Source: Lacinutrix sp. 5H-3-7-4 | GTDB taxonomy: Bacteria; Bacteroidota; Bacteroidia; Flavobacteriales; Flavobacteriaceae | Assembly (NCBI RefSeq): GCF_000211855.2 | Contig: NC_015638.1 | Coordinates: forward strand, 3,197,001 to 3,261,000 | Length of the DNA: 64,000 nt | Reading direction: 5' to 3' | Shown: one piece after another, positions 25,020-31,694 of the stretch | How the letters are laid out: every line of letters starts with the position of its first letter | Numbering within the stretch: the first letter of the stretch is position 1 | Position numbers and translations under genes: made by a program | Notes under the pieces: model-generated | Databases searched by the model: none | The model's input: the letters and a program-made list of their open reading frames with translations, nothing else | Told to the model about the DNA's origin: nothing

Positions 25020-25619
25020 TTGAGAAAAGCATTATACATATCGACTATTTTATTGATTTTAAGTTGTGAAAACGAAACGACTGAAATTCAATACTATCCA
25101 TCTACACCTGATTTCTCTACCGAAAGAGCTGTATTATTTGGATTGGATACTACTGATTTAAATTTTCGTCAAATCACAAATAAAGTAGCAAGCTATTATG
25201 GAAAATGGGAATATCTAACAATTGAATTTAATGATGGTCGAATTAAAAAACGAATTACGCCATTCGTTTATGATGGAGGATTAATAAAATATCGGAATGT
25301 ACTTCCAATAACATCTGACTCGATTTTAAAAGAAAAAGGTTTTCCAATATCCGAATTGAAACAAATTCTTAAAAAACACTATCTGAATAAAGATGAGAAT
25401 TTCCGATATGCAAAATCACCTAATAAAGCATTAGTCGAAGTTACAATAGATACAAGTAAAACTGGAAAAGAACTTGAAAAGGTATTAGTGAATTTGACAA
25501 GAGTTTTTGATGAAATAAAGGAAGAAGTTAATGATTCCATTGAATTAAAGGTTTTCTTTGACTATTTCAGGCAAATTCCGCCACCACCAATGCCGAAAAT
25601 GCAATCTAAAAATGAATGA
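25020..25619 (+). CDS. Cassette 22: lipoprotein of unknown function
   Basis: 199 aa from a TTG exactly 12 bases after the core G. Lipobox ILSC near residue 16; the mature part ends in a proline-rich tail (IPPPPMPK). Not recognised. Cassette ends GTTAGCACAC / GTGTGCTAAC are perfectly complementary over 10 bp. Confidence 0.65.
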   Translation: MRKALYISTILLILSCENETTEIQYYPSTPDFSTERAVLFGLDTTDLNFRQITNKVASYYGKWEYLTIEFNDGRIKKRITPFVYDGGLIKYRNVLPITSDSILKEKGFPISELKQILKKHYLNKDENFRYAKSPNKALVEVTIDTSKTGKELEKVLVNLTRVFDEIKEEVNDSIELKVFFDYFRQIPPPPMPKMQSKNE

Positions 25620-25627
25620 AAAACGTG

Positions 25628-25761
25628 TGCTAACACCGTGTATAATTAATTGCTTCATTGAGCGTACTTGCGAATATTCCTTCGGAATATTCACAGGTTC
25701 GTAAAAGTTTGCTAACTTAGTTGCTAAACCACGCAACTAACCATACACTAGAACGTTGCCA
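25628..25761 (+). repeat. attC-like site 22 (subfamily A)
   Basis: R'' TGCTAAC, R' GTTGCCA (core G at 25755). Stem GTGTATAATTAATTGC against GCAACTAACCATACAC; inner hairpin GAATATTCC-TTC-GGAATATTC, a further compensated variant. Confidence 0.8.
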
Positions 25762-25808
25762 AACATATTGACCCGTCCTGAATAAAGGCTACATAATTTA
25801 ACACAATT

Positions 25809-26174
25809 ATGTACAAAAATGACAAAGTAATTAGACGGTATTCAGAACCTTTTAAATTAAAAATTTTAGCCGAACTTACAACCGGAAAACACACAAAAAG
25901 CGAACTTTGTAAACTCTACTCTATTGCACCTACAACTGTAAACGAGTGGATTAAAAAATACAATCGTAAAGACTTAATGAACACCAGAGTAAAAGTGGAA
26001 ACTAAAGACGAAATATCTAGAATTAAAGCGCTACAAAAAGAGAATGAAAAACTTAAAAAGCTACTACTTAAAAAGGATCTCGATGCTATGGTAGAAGAAT
26101 CTTACCTGGAAGTAGCTGCTGAAAAATTAGGATATAAAAATGTTCAGCAACTTAAAAAAAAACTCAATATCTAG
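25809..26174 (+). CDS. IS3-family transposase OrfA (copy 2)
   Basis: 121 aa, same protein as in copy 1: helix-turn-helix plus coiled coil, ending in the A9 slip site at 26154-26162. Confidence 0.9.
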   Translation: MYKNDKVIRRYSEPFKLKILAELTTGKHTKSELCKLYSIAPTTVNEWIKKYNRKDLMNTRVKVETKDEISRIKALQKENEKLKKLLLKKDLDAMVEESYLEVAAEKLGYKNVQQLKKKLNI

Positions 26175-27031
26175 CCTTTATTAAAACTAGAAATAGAGCT
26201 AAGGGATTTGCTTCTTTATCAACTATAGCTAGTTGTTTTGGACTTAAACGTGATGCGTATTACAAATACAAATCTAGAGCTGATAAACGTTTAAAAATAG
26301 AACAACAAATTATAGAAATTGTAAGTAAAAGACGTAAATCCCTTCCTAGAGAAGGCGTGCGTAAACTCGAAAAATCACTAAAAGACGATTTTATCAAAGC
26401 TAACTTAAAAGTTGGTAGAGATGCTTTGTTTAACGTGCTTAGAAAACACCAAATGCTGACTCTTAGAAAGAAAACTAGTGCCAAAACAACGAATTCTTAT
26501 CATCGCTTTTACAAATATAATAACCTGATAAAAGATATCGAAATTACAAGGCCAAATCAAGTGTGGGTAAGTGATATAACATACATAAGAACTATTAAAG
26601 GTTTTTGTTATCTCGCTTTAATAACAGATATGCACTCTCGAAAAATTGTTGGCTATGATCTTAGCGATAGCTTAGAACTAAAAGGATGTGTAAGAGCGTT
26701 AAACAAAGCTATTTATCAAGCTAAAAACATTAATGGGCTTATTCATCATTCAGATAGAGGAATACAGTATTGTAGCAATCAATACACCCAAATACTTAAA
26801 AGTAAAAAGATAGATATTAGTATGACCGAAGAAAATCATTGTTATGAAAATGCCATGGCTGAACGCGTAAACGGCATACTTAAAGATGAATTCTATCTCG
26901 ACCAAACCTTTGATAACGTGACTCACGCTAAAAGAGCTGCAAAAAATGCAATTAATTTATACAACGAAATAAGATTACATTTATCTTTAGACTATAAAAC
27001 ACCTAATATGGTATATAAATTATCAGCGTAA
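26162..27031 (+). CDS. IS3-family transposase OrfB (copy 2)
   Basis: Same -1 frame DDE protein as in copy 1, with the catalytic D, D and E all present. Two intact identical copies imply recent activity or recent duplication. Confidence 0.88.
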   Translation, partial: TQYLAFIKTRNRAKGFASLSTIASCFGLKRDAYYKYKSRADKRLKIEQQIIEIVSKRRKSLPREGVRKLEKSLKDDFIKANLKVGRDALFNVLRKHQMLTLRKKTSAKTTNSYHRFYKYNNLIKDIEITRPNQVWVSDITYIRTIKGFCYLALITDMHSRKIVGYDLSDSLELKGCVRALNKAIYQAKNINGLIHHSDRGIQYCSNQYTQILKSKKIDISMTEENHCYENAMAERVNGILKDEFYLDQTFDNVTHAKRAAKNAINLYNEIRLHLSLDYKTPNMVYKLSA

Positions 27032-27117
27032 ATTCAATTTTAAACTGTAGCCATATTTCAGGACTAGACATTAAAAACGAAACGTAAACGAGAATCAAAA
27101 CTGAAAGAAAAACTAAA

Positions 27118-27624
27118 TTGGAAATAGAGAAAAATAGAATTATTTACAATGATATTAAAGGATTCCTTGACAAACATTTCCCTGAAAATTATAATGAATC
27201 AAAAGAATATGAAGACTGTTTTCATATTACTGTTTACTCACAAGAAAAAGAAGATTCATCAGTTTGGTTTGAATTTGACATTGGAAACTCTGAATTAATA
27301 GTTGGATATGGAATTAGTCATATCCATTACGGAAAACAATACGGAATAAAAATATCAGAAGGACTAAATCGACTTTTAGATTTTTTTACTACAAAAATGA
27401 AAAGGACTGATTATTATAAAGACAAAGTGAATTTTAAAAATGTTTATGAAATAAAAAGAGAAAATGGAACTTATGAAAATTTAGGGACAAGTTCTATGTT
27501 GTTTCTCTATCCTTTTTGGAAAAAAACTACTAAAAAAGTGACTGAACATTCTGAATTAATAAAAGATGAAAATATTAAAACTGAGCTTGAAAAAATAAGA
27601 GAACGAATAAATAACGTATGCTAA
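27118..27624 (+). CDS. Cassette 23: protein of unknown function in a chimeric cassette
   Basis: 168 aa, soluble, starting at TTG 27118; no ATG precedes it in frame. Not recognised. The end Val-Cys-stop comes from the R'' box GTATGCTAAC. That box would need a cassette start GTTAGCATAC, but the bases before the IS are GTTGCCAAAC. The 5' half of this cassette has probably been replaced through the IS, so the natural start of the gene may be missing. Confidence 0.55.
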   Translation: MEIEKNRIIYNDIKGFLDKHFPENYNESKEYEDCFHITVYSQEKEDSSVWFEFDIGNSELIVGYGISHIHYGKQYGIKISEGLNRLLDFFTTKMKRTDYYKDKVNFKNVYEIKRENGTYENLGTSSMLFLYPFWKKTTKKVTEHSELIKDENIKTELEKIRERINNVC

Positions 27625-27751
27625 CACCGTATAAAATTAATTGCTAGTTCTAGCTTACTTACGAAAGTCCTCGCGGACTTTCTATCTGTGATTTATTTGC
27701 TAACTTTAGTGCTTAAAACACGCAACGAAATCATACACAAAACCGTTGTGT
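27619..27751 (+). repeat. attC-like site 23 (subfamily A, mixed arms)
   Basis: R'' TGCTAAC, R' GTTGTGT (core G at 27745). The left arm GTATAAAATTAATTGC is of the site 20 type, while the right arm GCAACGAAATCATACAC is of the site 3 type. Junctions join a left arm and a right end from different cassettes only at the core, so mixed arms suggest recombination inside the site. Confidence 0.7.
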
Positions 27752-27755
27752 GCAA

Positions 27756-27787
27756 TTTGGCCATGTTACCAATATTTGGTACATTTG
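27756..27787 (+). promoter_or_regulatory. parDE promoter and operator palindrome
   Basis: A -33 element TTTG (27756-27759) and -7 box TACATTTG (27780-27787) are separated by 20 bp. Between and overlapping them is the inverted repeat TACCAA-TAT-TTGGTA (27767-27781), probably bound by ParD. The TTACCAA half resembles the higBA operator at 11321. Confidence 0.6.
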
Positions 27788-27805
27788 AGTAAAATTGTAG
27801 TCAAA

Positions 27806-28048
27806 ATGGGAAAAAACACATCAATATCACTCGGAAATCATTTTGAGGATTTTATCAGAGAAGAAGTAAATTCTGGTAGATATGGTTCGGTTAGCGAAGT
27901 AATTCGTTCAGCATTACGCTTGTTAGAGCGCGAAGAAAAAAAGGAAAGAGAACTGATTAAAGCTCTCGAAGTTGGAGAAAATAGTGGATTTGTTGAAAAT
28001 TTTGACCCAAAACAACATCTGGAAGAATTACATCGTAAACACTTATGA
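27806..28048 (+). CDS. parD: Cassette 24: ParD-family antitoxin
   Basis: 80 aa, a ribbon-helix-helix antitoxin: NTSISLGNHFEDFIREEV, then SEVIRSALRLLERE, match ParD/CopG proteins. The frame opens further upstream from a TTG inside the core site, but the ATG at 27806 places the conserved start and lies after the promoter. The stop overlaps the toxin start (ATGA). ParD binds its operator and neutralises ParE. Confidence 0.88.
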   Translation: MGKNTSISLGNHFEDFIREEVNSGRYGSVSEVIRSALRLLEREEKKERELIKALEVGENSGFVENFDPKQHLEELHRKHL

Positions 28049-28347
28049 GTAAAAACAAATATCGCATAAGCCAACAAGCGATTGAAGATTTAAATAAAAT
28101 TTGGATTTATACTTTTCACAAATGGTCTAAAGAACAAGCAGACAGATATTACGATTTAATAATAGCGGAAATTGAATTTATTGCAGAGAACTATCTGATT
28201 GGAAAATCAGCTGAACAAACTCGAAAAAATTATCGAGTAACGAAAATCAAATCACATCTGATTTTTTATAGAAAAGTTGAAAATGATATTGTAGAAATCG
28301 TTAGAATTTTACATCAGAGAATGGATATTAAAAAACGACTGAAATAA
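28045..28347 (+). CDS. parE: Cassette 24: ParE-family toxin
   Basis: 100 aa of the RelE/ParE superfamily: YRISQQAIEDLNKIWIYT at the N-terminus and VEIVRILHQRMDIKKRL at the C-terminus are typical ParE features. ParE toxins inhibit DNA gyrase. It is coupled to parD by a 4-bp overlap. The second toxin-antitoxin pair in the array, near its distal end. Confidence 0.88.
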   Translation: MSKNKYRISQQAIEDLNKIWIYTFHKWSKEQADRYYDLIIAEIEFIAENYLIGKSAEQTRKNYRVTKIKSHLIFYRKVENDIVEIVRILHQRMDIKKRLK

Positions 28348-28356
28348 AAAAACTAC

Positions 28357-28491
28357 ACACTTAAGGCGTGTAATAATAATGCGTAGTTTAGTGCTTAATC
28401 CAGGATTAGTGCATTTTTGCTACGTCTGAATTTCCTTCAGAAATTCCTCGCACACAAAACCGCTACTATTCTTATACATAATCCGTTGCCA
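28357..28491 (+). repeat. attC-like site 24 (subfamily B, degenerate left core)
   Basis: The left core expected from the cassette start (TGCACACAAC) is decayed to CACACTTAAGG. Right side R' GTTGCCA (core G at 28485) is intact; inner hairpin GAATTTCC-TTC-AGAAATTC. Confidence 0.6.
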
Positions 28492-28496
28492 GTAAT

Positions 28497-29084
28497 ATGA
28501 GAAAAACTCTGCTAATATTAATAATTCTGTTTTCATTTAAACTTTATTCACAAGAAATAGTAAAGTTTTCAGATGCTGAATTTGAATTTTGTCTGACAAA
28601 AAAATGTGAAGAAACCAACTGTGAAATAACTAAAATTGAGGTTCTGAAAAATGGAATCTTAATGCAAACTATAAAACCAAGCAAAAACTATTTCAGTCAA
28701 ACTTTTCCAAACGACCAACTTTTTGCAATTGAGGATATGAATTTTGATGGGAAAGCGGATTTTAGGCTAATGGAATTTCTTCCTGCTGGACCGAATGTTC
28801 CTTTTCTATTTTGGATTTATAATCCAACAAATGAACTCTTTGAAAAAAATACAGAATACGGAGAAATAACTTCACCTGAATTCGATTGCGAAAAAAAACA
28901 AATTAATTCGACTTGGCGAAATGGCTGTTGCGAACACGGACGAGATGTTTATGAATTGACAAACGGAATTCCAAAATTGACCGAACGATTTGTTATTGGA
29001 CACAATTCAGAAGACAAAGAATATTACGAATATTGGAAAGATGAAAACGGAGAATTAAAACTGATTGAAAAGAAAGTGGAATAA
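28497..29084 (+). CDS. Cassette 25: exported protein, possibly XAC2610-like
   Basis: 195 aa with a signal peptide (residues 1-18, ending LYSQ). EDMNFDGKADFRLMEF is a calcium-loop-like segment followed by FWIYNPTNELFEKN, then CCEHGRDVYELTNG and a terminal ELKLIEKKVE; this order recalls XAC2610-type secreted proteins. ATG exactly 12 bases after the core G. Cassette ends GTTGCCAGTA / TACTGGGAAC are complementary at 9 of 10 positions. Confidence 0.65.
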   Translation: MRKTLLILIILFSFKLYSQEIVKFSDAEFEFCLTKKCEETNCEITKIEVLKNGILMQTIKPSKNYFSQTFPNDQLFAIEDMNFDGKADFRLMEFLPAGPNVPFLFWIYNPTNELFEKNTEYGEITSPEFDCEKKQINSTWRNGCCEHGRDVYELTNGIPKLTERFVIGHNSEDKEYYEYWKDENGELKLIEKKVE

Positions 29085-29092
29085 AATACTAC

Positions 29093-29180
29093 TGGGAACA
29101 ACGTGTAAAATTTATTACTAGTTCTCGCCTACTTACACAAATCCTCGCGGATTTTCTATTCTATTTTTATTTGCTAAATT
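29093..29180 (+). repeat. attC-like site 25, truncated distal end of the array
   Basis: R'' TGGGAAC, left arm GTGTAAAATTTATTAC and the inner hairpin region are present, and the conserved TTTGCTAAATTA is the last recognisable piece. The right arm and R' core are missing and chromosomal sequence follows, so this marks the 3' border of the array. Confidence 0.7.
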
Positions 29181-29242
29181 ATTTACATACCTTATTAGTA
29201 ATTGAATAAAAGGTAAAAACTATAATTTAAAACATAAATACA

Positions 29243-29802
29243 ATGGAAAATAACAATAAAAAGAAATATAGTAAATTTTTAATAATGATTGCTATTTCAA
29301 TGATAGCAATGTTTTTATTAATGTATACACACTCATATCAAATAATCGATCATTTTTGGTTTAGTGAAACGCGATTATTTATGACGCTTATTATGGGTGG
29401 CTCTATGGTAATTATCATGCTATTATTTATGCTTAATATGTATAAAAGTAAAAAAAACAATATAGCATTATTAGCCTTAGGCATAGTAATGATATTTGGT
29501 GGTATTAGTCTTGTAAGAAGCCAAATAACAGTTACAGGCACTGACTATATGGAAGGTATGATTCCGCATCACTCTATAGCTATTTTAACAAGCAAGAGAG
29601 CAGATATTAAAGATCCCAGAGTTAGAAAACTTGCAGACCAAATTATAAAAACTCAGCGTAAAGAAATAATGGAAATGGAATGGCTAATTAAGGATATTAA
29701 AAAAACGGTGTTTTAAAAACAGACGCTAATCAAAATGAAAGAGCTGTTCCAGATTTTAAAGGTGAATTAGATAAAGAAACTAAAAATATTGAAATTAAAT
29801 AG
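29243..29802 (+). pseudogene. DUF305 membrane protein, frameshifted near the C-terminus
   Basis: The intact frame (29243-29716) has three hydrophobic helices (about residues 11-29, 46-65 and 75-92) and then the DUF305 signature DYMEGMIPHHSIAILTSKRA; the paired histidines suggest metal (copper) binding. The frame ends with KKTVF at 29716. Adding one A to the A7 run at 29699-29705 continues it as NGVLKTDANQNERAVPDFKG and on to a stop at 29800-29802, the kind of C-terminus expected of the family. It is either a real truncation or an indel error in the sequence. Confidence 0.65.
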
Positions 29803-29809
29803 TTTTTAA

Positions 29810-31021
29810 TTATTCTTCCAGTAATTTATTAACAAACTCATTAAATTCGGTTTTAAACTCTACAAACTTTTCACCAGTTGCCGGACCATTAAAACCTGTG
29901 TGTATTTTGCGTACTTTACCTTGCTTATCTACAAACACTGTAGTTGGGTAACTTAGTACATGGTTTAACATTGGTAACTTTTTTTGTGCTTCTTGCTTAC
30001 TTGTGCTTCCTGTTTGTGCCAATAATATTGGGTAAGTAATACTTATTCTTTCTTGTAAACGCTTAATACCTGCAAAGGCTTTAGCTTCAGTTTTTGCATA
30101 CTCGAAAGCTAAGGCTACAATTTCTAAACCTTTATCTTTATTTTGCTTGTAAAATTCTGTATAATATTTGCTTTCATCTAAACAATTAGGACACCAAGTT
30201 CCCATAATTTGTACTAAAACTACTTTGTTTTTAAAACGTTCATCATTTAAAGACACCATGTTGCCATTAGCATCTGGAAATGTAAATGCTAAGCTATCGT
30301 AACCTTCATTTAAATAGGTTAAATTATTAGCATTTGGTAAATTGTAATTTTCGTTTCTTTTTGCTGTAAAAGGTTCTTTCCAGTGGTTTCCAGAGAAAAA
30401 TGTACCGTTTATGGTAGAATCTGTTACTTTACCTGTAAATAAAAACGCATGCGCACCATCGAAAGTAGATAGTTTTAAATCGTTACCTGTAATAATTCCT
30501 TCTAAAAAGCGATAATCTCCAGTTTCGGTTAAAAAAGTACCTGTTACTATATTACCTTCTTGTTTAAAAACACCTTTTGCTATATAACTATCGGCTTCTG
30601 TATTTGGACTAAAAACAGTTTCCCAATTTCCAGCAATATTAGCTTCAGCTTTTGTATTAACATTAAATCTTGATTTGCTTTTTTTTGCTGTAAATGGCAC
30701 TACTCTATTTTTGCCTTCAACTATAAAGTTTCCTTTTAGTCTTTCATCTTCAATTTTAGCCGCTAAAAGTGCTTCAAAAACAGGCATTTTTATAAATACA
30801 GAATCGTTGCGGTATTCTATTTCATCAACTTCTATTTCTTCTTCTGCATTAAAAACAGTTAAATTATTTGCGTCTTTTACTTTAAAAGTAAATGGTAGTA
30901 TATCTGTCTCACTTACTTTTAATTCGGCTCTATAATCTCCAGATAATAAAACTGGCTGAGTTGATTTTTCTTCACAAGAAAATATAAAAAATAAAGTTAA
31001 AAGTAATAGTGTATATCGCAT
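29810..31021 (-). CDS. TlpA/thioredoxin-fold lipoprotein
   Basis: 403 aa. Lipobox IFSC at residue 16, an N-terminal beta-rich domain (about 25-230, resembling DUF4369-type domains of Bacteroidota thioredoxin lipoproteins) and a C-terminal thioredoxin fold with active site GTWCPNCLDES and the cis-Pro segment SYPTTVFVD. Probably a periplasmic disulfide reductase or a maturation factor. Convergent with the DUF305 gene, 7 bp apart from its extended end. Confidence 0.85.
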   Translation of the reverse strand: MRYTLLLLTLFFIFSCEEKSTQPVLLSGDYRAELKVSETDILPFTFKVKDANNLTVFNAEEEIEVDEIEYRNDSVFIKMPVFEALLAAKIEDERLKGNFIVEGKNRVVPFTAKKSKSRFNVNTKAEANIAGNWETVFSPNTEADSYIAKGVFKQEGNIVTGTFLTETGDYRFLEGIITGNDLKLSTFDGAHAFLFTGKVTDSTINGTFFSGNHWKEPFTAKRNENYNLPNANNLTYLNEGYDSLAFTFPDANGNMVSLNDERFKNKVVLVQIMGTWCPNCLDESKYYTEFYKQNKDKGLEIVALAFEYAKTEAKAFAGIKRLQERISITYPILLAQTGSTSKQEAQKKLPMLNHVLSYPTTVFVDKQGKVRKIHTGFNGPATGEKFVEFKTEFNEFVNKLLEE

Positions 31022-31172
31022 GATTAAGGTCTTTAATTATTATTCGAAGTAACAACAAAATCCTAACAAATAAAAGCTACTTTATTTTAGCATAAAATTC
31101 TGTTTTAAAATGCAAATATAAAAAAAGCACCACTTTCATGATGCTTCAATATTTTTTTATAGATTAATTTTA

Positions 31173-31505
31173 CTATTCATCTACGCGTTTGCCAATAATT
31201 TTTTGGCTACCGTCATCATCATCTTCTAAATCTTCTTCTTCAATAATTTCAACTTCTTTTTTGTTGGTTCCTTCACCATTAACTCTGTTGGGCTGCGATT
31301 CTATTTTAGCATCAACTGGTTTCTCTTTAATGGTTTTAACTTCAACCTCTTTTTTAATCTCCATTTCCATGGCATCATCGGCATCCATTTCAATTTCTGT
31401 TTCTACTTTTTCAACTTTCTTTTTATCTTCCTGAGCTACAACAAACTGTGTTCCTGCAAATAGTAAACCTATTACAAACAACAATATTATTTTATTTTTT
31501 TTCAT
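31173..31505 (-). CDS. Small secreted highly charged protein
   Basis: 110 aa with a signal peptide (residues 1-24, ending FVVAQ). The mature part is low complexity, dominated by E, D and K, with an acidic run near the C-terminus (EEEDLEDDDDG). No fold expected; function unknown. Confidence 0.65.
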   Translation of the reverse strand: MKKNKIILLFVIGLLFAGTQFVVAQEDKKKVEKVETEIEMDADDAMEMEIKKEVEVKTIKEKPVDAKIESQPNRVNGEGTNKKEVEIIEEEDLEDDDDGSQKIIGKRVDE

Positions 31506-31666
31506 GACTAATGTGTTTTTAAATTAGTTGTTAATATTTAATTAATTTACGATTTATTTAACGGTTTAGACGTTTTCTCTATATTATTTAACAGTGTTAT
31601 GCAATTTATACTATAATTTATAGCATAAAAGCCTTTTCTAAAATTTAAAGTACACTTAAGTATTAC

Positions 31667-31674
31667 TATATTTG
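31667..31674 (+). promoter_or_regulatory. pheT -7 box
   Basis: TATATTTG matches the Bacteroidota -7 consensus, 20 bp before the pheT start codon. The -33 element is not clear. Confidence 0.45.
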
Positions 31675-31694
31675 CGGTTTCTAATTATGTTAAA

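Larger units (their letters stand above)
25769..27070 (+). mobile_element. IS3-family insertion sequence, copy 2
   Basis: 1,302 bp, same ends and by eye the same sequence as copy 1. Flanks are TAT (25766-25768) and TTA (27071-27073), so there is no target duplication. It sits 14 bases after a core G, as copy 1 does. The cassette ends on its two sides do not match each other, which points to a rearrangement between IS copies. Confidence 0.9.
8334..29180 (+). other. Integron-like gene cassette array (CALIN-type), about 25 cassettes
   Basis: All supported genes between 8,571 and 29,084 lie on the + strand in short units, each followed by an attC-like palindrome. The first bases of a unit (G^TTxxxxxxx) are the reverse complement of its last bases before the palindrome stem, for example GTTACCCAAC with GTTGGGTAAC, GTTGCAAGTA with TACTTGCAAC, and GTTGTACCAC with GTGGTACAAC. 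Twenty-one of 25 units match perfectly over at least 9 of the first 9-10 bases or differ by one base; the exceptions are units 15, 18, 23 and 24. A circular cassette with one attC site predicts exactly this. No IntI-like gene is present in the window, and the left end abuts an island. The term integron is inferred from structure, not from demonstrated recombination. Confidence 0.85.

Noticed and set aside
27746-27805. TTG start for ParD at the core site.
   Set aside because: The ParD fold begins at the ATG at 27806, and the promoter and operator lie between the two.
8334-29180. CRISPR array or REP/BIME-type repeats as the explanation for the repeated intergenic palindromes.
   Set aside because: Spacing is gene-sized, repeats are about 130 bp and covarying, there are no cas genes, and each unit has its own complementary ends.
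31189-31434. Serine-rich + strand ORF opposite the charged secreted protein.
   Set aside because: Mirror image of the acidic low-complexity codons on the other strand; no independent evidence.
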